The notes beneath the pieces were generated by a model, which saw only the letters and a program-made list of their open reading frames with translations, searched no databases and was not told the origin of the DNA. A stretch of 64,000 nt of DNA from Arthrobacter oryzae (lineage in GTDB: Bacteria; Actinomycetota; Actinomycetes; Actinomycetales; Micrococcaceae): contig NZ_JAUSSM010000008.1 in NCBI RefSeq assembly GCF_030812315.1, positions 62,001-126,000 of the forward strand, in the 5' to 3' direction. Below, one piece after another: positions 19,878-27,318 of the stretch (position 1 is its first letter; each line of letters begins with the position of its first letter). The translations under genes and the position numbers were made by a program.

Positions 19878-21254
19878 GTGACCATTTTTCCGGACCGCCC
19901 CGCACAGACCACCACGCCGGCCATCAGCTACCGCACCATCGATTTGCGCGGCCGGCGGCTCTCCTTGGCCGGGCTTCGCGCGGCTGTTCCGCGCGCGCGG
20001 CACCAGACCATGGCTGACGCCGAGCAGAAGGTCACGGACATCATCACGGCGGTCCGTTCCCGCGGCTTCGCTGCTCTGAGCGAGCTCGCGAAGACGTTCG
20101 ACGGCGTCGAGCAGGAACACCCGCGGGTTCCCGCCGCGGCGCTGCGCGCGGCACTGGAGAACTTGGACCCCGCGGTGCGGGCTGCCTTGGAAGAATCCAT
20201 CAACCGCGCCAGAAGGTTCGCCGACAGCCAGCGGCCGGCAGACATCGACGTCGAACTGGGCGAAGGCGCCGTCGTCAGCCAGAACTGGGTCCCCGTGGGC
20301 CGCGTGGGGCTGTATGTCCCGGGCGGACTCGCCGTCTACCCGTCCTCTGTCATCATGAATGTCGTCCCCGCACTGGCCGCCGGCGTTGCGTCCATTGCCC
20401 TGGCGTCGCCTCCGCAGAAGGACTTTGGCGGGCTACCGCACCCCACAATCCTGGCCGCCGCGGCCCTGCTCGGCATCGATGAGGTGTACGCCATCGGCGG
20501 AGCCCAGGCCATCGCCGCCTTCGCCTACGGTGTTCCCGCGGAGGACTCGGCGGCAGCCCTTGACCCGGTGGATGTGGTCACCGGGCCCGGCAACATTTTC
20601 GTGGCCACCGCGAAGCGGCTCGTCAAAGGTGTGGTCGGTATCGATTCCGAGGCAGGCACCACGGAAATTGCCATCCTCGCGGACAGCGGGGCCCGCCCGT
20701 CGCTGGTTGCGGCCGACCTCATCAGCCAGGCTGAGCACGATCCGAAGGCGGCGTCGGTCCTCATCACCGATTCCGAAGCCCTCGCCGGGGCCGTCCGCGC
20801 GGAACTTGAGGTGCAGGCGGGACTGACCAAGCACTCGGACCGGGTGCGGGAGGCTTTGTCGGGGCCGCAGTCGGGCGTGGTGCTGGTGGACGACCTGGAG
20901 CAGGGAATCGCGGCCTGCGATGCCTACGCCGCGGAGCACCTGGAGATCATGACGGCGGATGCACCCGCGGTCGCTGCCCGCATCCGCAATGCGGGAGCGA
21001 TCTTCGTGGGGGACTACAGCCCCGTGAGCCTGGGGGATTACTGCGCCGGCTCCAACCACGTGCTGCCCACCAGCGGGACGGCCGCTTTCTCCTCCGGCCT
21101 GAATGTCACGACGTTCCTCCGCGCCATCCAGGTGGTCAACTACAGCAAGTCGGCTCTCGAAAAAGTCAGCGGGCACATCGTCAGCCTTTCCGGGGCAGAG
21201 GACTTGCCGGCACACGGCGAGGCCGTGACGGCACGGTTCACCGACGGGGACTAA
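19878..21254 (+). CDS. hisD: Histidinol dehydrogenase
   Basis: This zinc enzyme catalyses the last two steps of histidine biosynthesis, histidinol to histidine with two NAD+. It is 458 aa, slightly longer than average because of ~25 N-terminal residues. Conserved blocks are [63 protein letters not shown], and the C-terminal EHLEIM and [12 protein letters not shown] with [13 protein letters not shown]. The remaining his genes are not downstream here; nrdR follows instead. Confidence 0.95.
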   Translation: MTIFPDRPAQTTTPAISYRTIDLRGRRLSLAGLRAAVPRARHQTMADAEQKVTDIITAVRSRGFAALSELAKTFDGVEQEHPRVPAAALRAALENLDPAVRAALEESINRARRFADSQRPADIDVELGEGAVVSQNWVPVGRVGLYVPGGLAVYPSSVIMNVVPALAAGVASIALASPPQKDFGGLPHPTILAAAALLGIDEVYAIGGAQAIAAFAYGVPAEDSAAALDPVDVVTGPGNIFVATAKRLVKGVVGIDSEAGTTEIAILADSGARPSLVAADLISQAEHDPKAASVLITDSEALAGAVRAELEVQAGLTKHSDRVREALSGPQSGVVLVDDLEQGIAACDAYAAEHLEIMTADAPAVAARIRNAGAIFVGDYSPVSLGDYCAGSNHVLPTSGTAAFSSGLNVTTFLRAIQVVNYSKSALEKVSGHIVSLSGAEDLPAHGEAVTARFTDGD

Positions 21255-21256
21255 AC

Positions 21257-21304
21257 CACTACATGTAGTAATTACAGGCTTGTTATTCAGCTACATCTAG
21301 TCGT
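21257..21304 (+). promoter_or_regulatory. Two tandem NrdR boxes upstream of nrdR
   Basis: Box 1 is centred at 21263/21264 and contains the perfect palindrome ACTACATGTAGT (21258-21269). Box 2, GCTACATCTAGT (21290-21301), is centred 32 bp downstream. Both match the NrdR consensus pattern (C-T/A-A-N-AT-N-T-A/T-G-T core). The 32-bp spacing, about three helical turns, matches the paired-box arrangement known for NrdR. Box 2 lies between a -35-like TTGTTA (21280-21285) and a -10-like TAAACT (21304-21309), so binding would block the promoter. Confidence 0.75.
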
Positions 21305-21394
21305 AAACTGAGATTGGAAGAATGTATTCCGGCCATTCGAAGTTCGGCTTAGCGAAGTTCGGCCAGCGAATTCCGGCCAGGGGAAGGAAATAAC

Positions 21395-21892
21395 GTGTAT
21401 TGCCCGTTTTGCCGCAACCCTGATTCCCGAGTCGTGGACAGCCGGATGGCCGACGACGGTTCAGCCATTCGTCGCCGCCGGCAGTGCCCGGAATGCGGCC
21501 GCCGGTTCACCACAGTGGAAACCACCAGCCTCTCGGTCATCAAGCGGTCCGGCGTCGGCGAACCGTTTAGCCGGAGCAAAGTGATCAACGGCGTGCGGAA
21601 AGCCTGCCAGGGCCGGCCCGTGACCGAAGACGACCTTGCCATGCTGGCGCAGGAGGTCGAAGAAACCATCCGGGCATCCGGCGCGGCGGAAATCGACGCC
21701 CACGAGGTTGGCCTTGCCATCCTCAGCCCGCTCCAGAAACTGGACGAGGTCGCCTACCTCCGCTTTGCGAGTGTGTATCAGGCATTCGAATCCCTGGAGG
21801 ACTTTGAGACTGCCATCTCCATCCTTCGCCATGAAGCGGAAGTTGAAGCGAAGGCAGCCAAGGGCCAGGGTTCCGAGAAGAGCCCGCTTTAG
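21395..21892 (+). CDS. nrdR: NrdR, ribonucleotide reductase transcriptional repressor
   Basis: NrdR senses ATP/dATP through its ATP-cone and represses ribonucleotide reductase genes. It is 165 aa from GTG 21395 (GGGAAGGAAA upstream). It has a zinc ribbon with C3, C6, C31 and C34 (MYCPFC...QCPECGRRF), followed by the ATP-cone starting SVIKRSG and running through [12 protein letters not shown]. Two NrdR boxes upstream indicate autoregulation. No nrd structural gene is adjacent in the window. The C-terminal tail is Ala/Lys-rich; immediately after the stop the +2 phase keeps coding-like composition for about 90 nt (see findings). Confidence 0.95.
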   Translation: MYCPFCRNPDSRVVDSRMADDGSAIRRRRQCPECGRRFTTVETTSLSVIKRSGVGEPFSRSKVINGVRKACQGRPVTEDDLAMLAQEVEETIRASGAAEIDAHEVGLAILSPLQKLDEVAYLRFASVYQAFESLEDFETAISILRHEAEVEAKAAKGQGSEKSPL

Positions 21893-21961
21893 ACTCCGGT
21901 GGTGGCAACGGAGGGGAAGCCGACGCCACCACCGGCACCAACCCCGGGGAAACGGATGCGG

Positions 21962-22720
21962 TTAACGGCCGCCGGCGACAGGTAGAACGGCTCCGGTAAC
22001 GTAGCCGGCTTCACCTGACAACAGCCACATCACCGCAGCCGCCACTTCGTCGGGTTCGGCGCCACGGCCCATGGGGATCGTCGGATTCAGTCGCTCCACC
22101 CTGTCAGGCATGCCCGCCGCCGCGTGCAGCCCGGTGTTGGTGCTGCCGGGCGCGACGCAGTTGACGCGGATTCCCTGTGACGCGACTTCCGAGGCCAGGC
22201 CAACGGTCAGCACATCAACGGCTCCCTTGGACGCGGCGTAGTGCGCCCAGGTGCCCGGGGATCCGGCCTTCGTGGCAGTGGACGAGATGTTCACGATGGA
22301 CCCGCCGGGCCCGCCCGTGCCCGTGCCGAGTCTGCGCACGGCTTCCTGGCAGACGTAGATGACGCCGGAGACGTTGACGTCCACGACGCGGCGGACGGTG
22401 TCCGGCGGCACGTCCACGAGATTCCCGATCAGGTTGCCCGTGATGCCGGCATTGTTAATGACGGCGGTGACGGGGCCCAGGGTTGCGGCCTGGTCAAACA
22501 TAGGTCCAACGGCGGTGGGATCGCTGACATCTGCCTGGTGGGCCAGGGCATCCCCGCCGCCCTCACGGATTTCCTGCACCACCGACGCCGCACCGGCGGC
22601 ATCGGCGGAGTAGTTGACCAGCACGGCGTACCCGTCCTCCGCCGCCCGCAGGGCGATGGCAGCGCCGATTCCCCGGCTTGCGCCGGTCACAATGGCAACG
22701 CCCCTGCCGTCGGCAGCCAC
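21962..22720 (-). CDS. Short-chain dehydrogenase/reductase (SDR), classical type
   Basis: This is an NAD(P)-dependent oxidoreductase of the classical SDR family. The Rossmann motif TGASRGIGAAIALRA lies near the N-terminus, NNAG follows the central strand, and the catalytic Ser (VNISSTA) and YAASKGA (YxxxK) are present. The C-terminus GYVTGAVLPVAGG is typical of 3-oxoacyl-ACP reductase-like and sugar dehydrogenases. I chose GTG 22720 (252 aa) because AGGCAGGA lies 10 nt upstream; a TTG at 22747 would extend it into the end of ppgK. Substrate cannot be told from sequence. Likely co-transcribed with ppgK. Confidence 0.88.
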   Translation of the reverse strand: MAADGRGVAIVTGASRGIGAAIALRAAEDGYAVLVNYSADAAGAASVVQEIREGGGDALAHQADVSDPTAVGPMFDQAATLGPVTAVINNAGITGNLIGNLVDVPPDTVRRVVDVNVSGVIYVCQEAVRRLGTGTGGPGGSIVNISSTATKAGSPGTWAHYAASKGAVDVLTVGLASEVASQGIRVNCVAPGSTNTGLHAAAGMPDRVERLNPTIPMGRGAEPDEVAAAVMWLLSGEAGYVTGAVLPVAGGR

Positions 22721-22736
22721 GGTGTCGGCGTCCTGC

Positions 22737-23540
22737 CTATTTGGCAAGTTTGTGCGTCAGCGCGACCTCGATCGCGGCACCCACAATACCGGCGTCGTTC
22801 TTGAGTTCGGCCGGGACAATCGGCGTACGCAGCTTCATGTGCGGCAGGTACTCGTCCGCGCGCTTGGAGATCCCGCCGCCGACGATGAACAGTTCGGGGG
22901 AGAAGAGGAACTCAACGTGGGAGAAGTAGCGCTGCAGGAGCACGCTGTATTCGGTCCAGCTCAGGCCGTCCCGCTCACGGGCCACGGCGGAAGCCTTGCT
23001 TTCAGCGTCAAAACCGTCTATCTCGAGGTGTCCGAGTTCGGCGTTCGGCACCAGCTTGCCGTTGAAGATGAAGGCCGATCCGATGCCTGTCCCGAGCGTA
23101 ATCACGAGGACGGTTCCCGAGACACCTTCACCGGCGCCGTAGCGCGCTTCGGCAAGGCCGGCCGCGTCGGCGTCGTTGATGACCTCGACCGGGCGGCCCA
23201 GGCGCTTGGTCAGCAGGGCGTCAATGTCCGTGTTGAGCCATGACTTGTCGACGTTGGCTGCAGAGTGCACCACCCCGTGCTGGATGATGCCCGGGAAGGT
23301 AACACCGATGGGGGAGTCCAGGGCAGGAGCGTCCGGCCGTGTGTTGAGCTCCTCGACTACCGCGGCCACCGTTTCGGCAACCGACTCCGGCGTGGCCGGC
23401 TGCGGGGTGGGGACACGGAAGCGGTCGCCCACGAGCTTGCCCTTCTTGAGGTCGACAATGCCGCCCTTGATTCCAGTGCCGCCGATGTCAATCCCGATCA
23501 GCGGGGCGTTCTTGGTTGACTTGTCGTCCTTCTTGGCCAA
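22737..23540 (-). CDS. ppgK: Polyphosphate glucokinase
   Basis: This ROK-family kinase phosphorylates glucose with polyphosphate (and often ATP), a trait typical of Actinomycetota. It is 267 aa. It has the ROK phosphate-binding motif GIDIGGTGIKGGIV near residue 16, the GVTFPGII substrate segment, NDADAAGLAEARYG, and LGTGIGSAFIFNGKLVPNAELGH. The start is TTG (LAKKDDKSTKN frame). It is encoded downstream of map on the same strand, 72 nt away. Assignment to PpgK rather than a plain ROK glucokinase rests on its length and actinobacterial context. Confidence 0.9.
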   Translation of the reverse strand: MAKKDDKSTKNAPLIGIDIGGTGIKGGIVDLKKGKLVGDRFRVPTPQPATPESVAETVAAVVEELNTRPDAPALDSPIGVTFPGIIQHGVVHSAANVDKSWLNTDIDALLTKRLGRPVEVINDADAAGLAEARYGAGEGVSGTVLVITLGTGIGSAFIFNGKLVPNAELGHLEIDGFDAESKASAVARERDGLSWTEYSVLLQRYFSHVEFLFSPELFIVGGGISKRADEYLPHMKLRTPIVPAELKNDAGIVGAAIEVALTHKLAK

Positions 23541-23612
23541 TGTGATTCCGTTCGTGGCTGGTGTCGGGCAATGGGCGTAGCGGGTAAAGAAGCCGGCGGG
23601 CCGGTTGTTAAA

Positions 23613-24491
23613 TCAAGGCAGGGTGAGGATTTCAGCGCCCGACTCGGTGACGAGCAGGGTGTGCTCGAACTGGGCCGTGCGCTTGCGGTCCTTGGTTACC
23701 ACGGTCCAGTCGTCGGCCCACATGTCCCACTCGACCGTACCCAGCGTCAGCATCGGTTCTATGGTGAACACCATGCCCGTTTCCATGACCGTGTTGTAAG
23801 CGGGAGCGGCGTCGTAATGCGGAATGATCAGGCCGGTGTGAAAGGCCTCGCCAACACCGTGGCCGGTGAAATCCCGGACAACACCGTAGCCGAAACGCTT
23901 GGCGTAGGACTGGATGGCGCGGCCGATGACATTTATTTCGCGCCCGGGGGCAACGGCCTTGATGGCGCGGTTGAGCGATTCCTTGGTGCGCTCCACCAGG
24001 AGCCGTGACTCTTCGTCGACGTCGCCCACCAGGAACGTGAAGTTGGTGTCCCCATGGACTCCGCCGATGAAGGCGGTGATGTCGATGTTCAGGATGTCGC
24101 CGTCCTGGACCACCGTGGTGTCAGGTATGCCGTGGCAGATCACTTCGTTCAGTGAGGAGCACAGCGATTTTGGGAAGCCCCGGTAGCCCAGGGTGGAGGG
24201 ATAAGCGTTGTGGTCGAGCAGGAACTCGTGGCCGATCTTGTCGAGCTGGTCCGTCGTGACGCCGGGCTGGATGTGTTTGCCGACCTCGACGATGGCCTGT
24301 GCCGCGATCCGGCTGGCGATCCTGATCTTCTCGATGGTCTCGACGGACTTAACTTCCGAGCCGGTGAATTTCTCCGGACCGGGCTTACCTACGTACTCGG
24401 GGCGGGGAATTGCTGCCGGGACCGGCAATTGCGGGCTGACGGTTCCTGGGACCAGCGTGCCGGTGGGTGCAGTCGAGGCAAGAGAAGGCAT
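23613..24491 (-). CDS. map: Methionine aminopeptidase, type I
   Basis: This metalloenzyme removes the initiator methionine from nascent proteins. It is 292 aa, with an N-terminal Pro-rich extension of about 45 residues, common for one actinobacterial MetAP. The pita-bread M24 fold shows metal ligands in [20 protein letters not shown] (two Asp), [11 protein letters not shown] (His), FTIEPML (Glu) and TAQFEHTLL (Glu). ATG 24491 is supported by TATGAT exactly 6 nt upstream (24498-24503), a leaderless -10. An ATG 33 nt further upstream would be read through that element. Confidence 0.95.
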   Translation of the reverse strand: MPSLASTAPTGTLVPGTVSPQLPVPAAIPRPEYVGKPGPEKFTGSEVKSVETIEKIRIASRIAAQAIVEVGKHIQPGVTTDQLDKIGHEFLLDHNAYPSTLGYRGFPKSLCSSLNEVICHGIPDTTVVQDGDILNIDITAFIGGVHGDTNFTFLVGDVDEESRLLVERTKESLNRAIKAVAPGREINVIGRAIQSYAKRFGYGVVRDFTGHGVGEAFHTGLIIPHYDAAPAYNTVMETGMVFTIEPMLTLGTVEWDMWADDWTVVTKDRKRTAQFEHTLLVTESGAEILTLP

Positions 24492-24614
24492 AGATTGATC
24501 ATATAAGGCGGCATGGAAGCCCATGTAACGGAAAGCCCCTTCGGAACCCGTTGGAGCACTACGTTACGTGGATCACTCTCAGCAGCCAGGGCCTGCAGAA
24601 TGCGAGGAGCAGCG

Positions 24615-24779
24615 ATGACCGAGTACTGGTACAACGTCAAAACCCACGAGGTCGAAGAAGATGCCATGTCCGACTGGACCCAGCTGATCGGGCCGTACAA
24701 GACGCGCGCAGAAGCCGAGCACGCGCTGGAGAAGGTCAAAGCACGCAATGAAGCCTGGGAAAAGGGCGACGAGGACTAG
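24615..24779 (+). CDS. Small SPOR-like protein (54 aa)
   Basis: This short protein runs from ATG 24615 with GAGGAG upstream: MTEYWYNVKTHEVEE, then DWTQLIGPYKTRAEAEHALEKVKARNEAWE. The phrase IGPYKTRAEAEHALE resembles the end of SPOR peptidoglycan-binding repeats, where 'GPY.t.aeAe.al' is typical. Small proteins of this kind occur in Actinomycetota next to map/panB. Whether it binds glycan is unknown; it has no signal peptide. It is divergent from map and convergent with panB, 5 nt away. Confidence 0.8.
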   Translation: MTEYWYNVKTHEVEEDAMSDWTQLIGPYKTRAEAEHALEKVKARNEAWEKGDED

Positions 24780-24784
24780 GCCGG

Positions 24785-25690
24785 CTAGAAGGAGTGTTCG
24801 GGGCCGGGGAACTGGCCCGTCCGGACGTCGTCGCCGTAGGCCTTTGCAGCGTTGCTGAGCGAGGTGCGCAGATCGGCGTACTGTTTGACGAACTTGGCCA
24901 TCTTGCCGCCCCGCAGCCCGGCCATGTCCTGCCAGACCAGAACCTGTCCGGTGGTGGTGTTGCCGGCACCGATGCCGACCGTGGGAACGGAAATGGCGGC
25001 GTCGACGGCCGCAGCAGTGTCGGCCGGGACCATCTCCATCAGGACGCTGAAGGCGCCTGCCTCAGCTAGGGCCACGGCGTCGTCGATGAGGCGCTGCGCG
25101 TCATCGCCGCGGCCCTGGACGCGGTAACCGCCCAAGGAATGCTCGCTCTGGGGCGTGAAACCGATATGCGCCATGACCGGAATGCCGGCCTGGACCATGG
25201 CCCGGACGGTGTCCGCGTAAAACTTGCCGCCCTCAATCTTGACGGCGTGCGCGAGGCCTTCCTTCAGGAAACGGACGCCGGTGGCCACTGCCTGCTCGGC
25301 TGAAACCTCGTAGCTGCCAAAGGGAAGGTCCGCGACCACGAGGGCCCGCTTGGCCGACCGTGCCACGGCCCGGCACAGGGGAAGCAGTTCGTCCACGGTG
25401 ACCGGGAGGCTGGTTTCGTTCCCGAAGACGTTATTGGAGGCGGAGTCGCCGACCAGAAGTACCTCGATGCCCGCCTCGTCGAAGATCTCGGCCGTGTACT
25501 GCTCGTAAGCCGTGAGCATCGCAAAGTGCTCACCGTTTGCCTTGGCCTGCTGCAGGTGGTGGGTCCGGATCCGTGCCACCGGTTTCCTTGCGGTCTCCGG
25601 CGCTGCTGCGGCCTGCTGGGCGGGACCGATGCCGTAGGGAGCAGGTACTTCAGCGGACATGCTGGAATCGGAACTGTTGCTTGTGGCCAT
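24785..25690 (-). CDS. panB: 3-methyl-2-oxobutanoate hydroxymethyltransferase
   Basis: PanB makes ketopantoate from 2-oxoisovalerate and methylene-tetrahydrofolate, the first committed step of pantothenate and CoA synthesis. It is 301 aa with an extra ~40-residue Ala-rich N-terminus. Family blocks are [49 protein letters not shown] (metal-binding Asp), [29 protein letters not shown] and [15 protein letters not shown] at 25697-25702, 6 nt before the ATG, indicates a leaderless transcript. The block with glnA2/glnE nearby matches other actinobacteria. Confidence 0.95.
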   Translation of the reverse strand: MATSNSSDSSMSAEVPAPYGIGPAQQAAAAPETARKPVARIRTHHLQQAKANGEHFAMLTAYEQYTAEIFDEAGIEVLLVGDSASNNVFGNETSLPVTVDELLPLCRAVARSAKRALVVADLPFGSYEVSAEQAVATGVRFLKEGLAHAVKIEGGKFYADTVRAMVQAGIPVMAHIGFTPQSEHSLGGYRVQGRGDDAQRLIDDAVALAEAGAFSVLMEMVPADTAAAVDAAISVPTVGIGAGNTTTGQVLVWQDMAGLRGGKMAKFVKQYADLRTSLSNAAKAYGDDVRTGQFPGPEHSF

Positions 25691-25775
25691 GGCAAGAGCG
25701 TAATGCGGTACCGTGCGTCCTAGCTACCGGGCGGCGTTCCCCGGCCGGTGAATCGCGTCACAAAACGGCGTCCTG

Positions 25776-25829
25776 ACGGCGTCCCGAGGGGCGGCCCCGG
25801 GGCAATTGCCCGCCCCAACGGGACGCCGT
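25776..25829. repeat. Long composite hairpin between panB and glnA2
   Basis: ACGGCGTCCCG (25776-25786) pairs perfectly with CGGGACGCCGT (25819-25829), and GGGGCGG (25788-25794) pairs with CCGCCCC (25810-25816) inside it. A second copy of ACGGCGTCC lies just outside at 25765-25773. The structure sits in the 278-nt divergent promoter region, about 75 nt from the panB -10 and 140 nt from the glnA2 start. It has no T-tract and is not at a gene end, so it could be regulatory. No function is assigned. Confidence 0.6.
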
Positions 25830-25968
25830 GCGTGTTAACGCTGTGTTACGCGGACCTCCGGCTCCAACATTCAGCGGGAATGCTTAGTAAAGTGAATCGT
25901 GAGCTGCCGCCGGCTCTAAGCAATAGGGACCCGGGGCATCAACATGTTGATCCGGAGAAGAGGCCATA

Positions 25969-27309
25969 ATGGACCGCCAGCAAGAGTTTGTCCTGCGGAC
26001 GATCGAAGAGCGCGACGTGCGGTTCGTGCGTCTTTGGTTCACGGATGTCGTGGGTTCACTCAAGTCTGTTGCGCTTGCCCCTGCCGAAGTCGAAGGCGCC
26101 TTCGAAGAGGGCCTTGGCTTCGACGGCTCCGCGATCGAGGGCCTGGCCCGCGTGTTCGAATCGGACATGCTGGCGCAGCCGGATCCCTCGACGTTCCAGA
26201 TCCTGCCATGGCGCGGCGAAACGGAACAGACCTCGCGCATGTACTGCGACATTCTGACGCCCGACGGCGAGCCTTCCGCGGCCGACCCCCGCAACGTGCT
26301 CAAGCGCACCCTTGCCAAAGCCGCAGACATGGGCTTCACCTGCTACACCCATCCCGAGATCGAGTTCTACCTGCTGAAGTCGCAGGAGCCGGGCCCGGAC
26401 GGTTCGCCCATCCCCGTCGACGAGGGCGGCTACTTCGACCACGTCCCGGGCGGCGTCGCGCAGGATTTCCGGCGCACCGCTGTGACCATGCTTGAGTCCG
26501 TAGGCATCTCCGTCGAGTTCAGCCACCACGAAGCCGGTCCCGGCCAGAACGAGATCGACCTCCGTTACGCCGACGCCCTGCAGACCGCGGACAACATCAT
26601 GACGTTCCGCACCGTCATCAAGGAAGTGGCCCTGCAGCAGGGCACGTACGCCACCTTCATGCCCAAGCCGTTCACCGCGCACCCGGGCTCCGGCATGCAC
26701 ACGCACTTCTCGCTCTTCGAAGGCGACACCAACGCCTTCTACGAAGCCGGTGCGGAATTCCAGCTGTCCAAGACGGCCAAGCAGTTCATCGCGGGCATCC
26801 TCAAGCACGCCCCCGAGTTCACGGCCGTGACCAACCAGTTCGTGAACTCCTACAAGCGGCTCTGGGGCGGCGGCGAAGCGCCCAGCTACCTGAGCTGGGG
26901 CCACAACAACCGCTCTGCATTGGTGCGCGTCCCGCTGTACAAGCCGGGCAAGGGCCAGTCCGCCCGCATCGAGTACCGCGGCATCGACTCCGCCGCCAAC
27001 CCCTACCTCGCCTACGCCGTGCTGCTGGGCGCCGGTCTGAAAGGCATCGAAGAAGGCTACGAGATTCCCGCCGCGGCCGAGGACGACATCTGGTCGCTGA
27101 GCTCGGCCGAGCGCCGTGCCATGGGCCACGATCCGCTGCCCGCCAGCCTGCACGACGCCATCAGGGCCATGGAGGATTCCGAGCTCATGCCGCAGATCCT
27201 CGGTGAGCAGGTCTTCGAGTACTTCCTGCGCAACAAGCGCGCCGAATGGCAGGACTACCGTCTCCAGGTGACGCCCTACGAGCTGCAACGCAATCTCGGC
27301 ATCCTCTAG
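25969..27309 (+). CDS. glnA2: Type I glutamine synthetase, GlnA2-like
   Basis: This is a glutamine synthetase-fold ligase of the class encoded next to glnE in Actinomycetota. It is 446 aa. It begins MDRQQEFVLRTIEERDVRFVRLWFTDVVG and has the ATP/metal blocks HPEIEFYLL, GSGMHTHFSLFEG and NPYLAYAVLLGAG. The segment matching the adenylylation loop reads AEDDIWSLSSAERR and lacks the target tyrosine, so GlnE should not modify it. GAGAAGAGG precedes the ATG. It is 9 nt from glnE and likely co-transcribed. Homologues may act on glutamate or on other amines, so the substrate is not certain. Confidence 0.92.
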   Translation: MDRQQEFVLRTIEERDVRFVRLWFTDVVGSLKSVALAPAEVEGAFEEGLGFDGSAIEGLARVFESDMLAQPDPSTFQILPWRGETEQTSRMYCDILTPDGEPSAADPRNVLKRTLAKAADMGFTCYTHPEIEFYLLKSQEPGPDGSPIPVDEGGYFDHVPGGVAQDFRRTAVTMLESVGISVEFSHHEAGPGQNEIDLRYADALQTADNIMTFRTVIKEVALQQGTYATFMPKPFTAHPGSGMHTHFSLFEGDTNAFYEAGAEFQLSKTAKQFIAGILKHAPEFTAVTNQFVNSYKRLWGGGEAPSYLSWGHNNRSALVRVPLYKPGKGQSARIEYRGIDSAANPYLAYAVLLGAGLKGIEEGYEIPAAAEDDIWSLSSAERRAMGHDPLPASLHDAIRAMEDSELMPQILGEQVFEYFLRNKRAEWQDYRLQVTPYELQRNLGIL

Positions 27310-27318
27310 GGGGCGGCG

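Noticed and set aside
25820-25850. Possible GlnR site before glnA2 (GTAAC-N6-TTAAC on the minus strand)
   Set aside because: Only one pentamer matches well and the second half-site is absent, unlike the full site before glnA.
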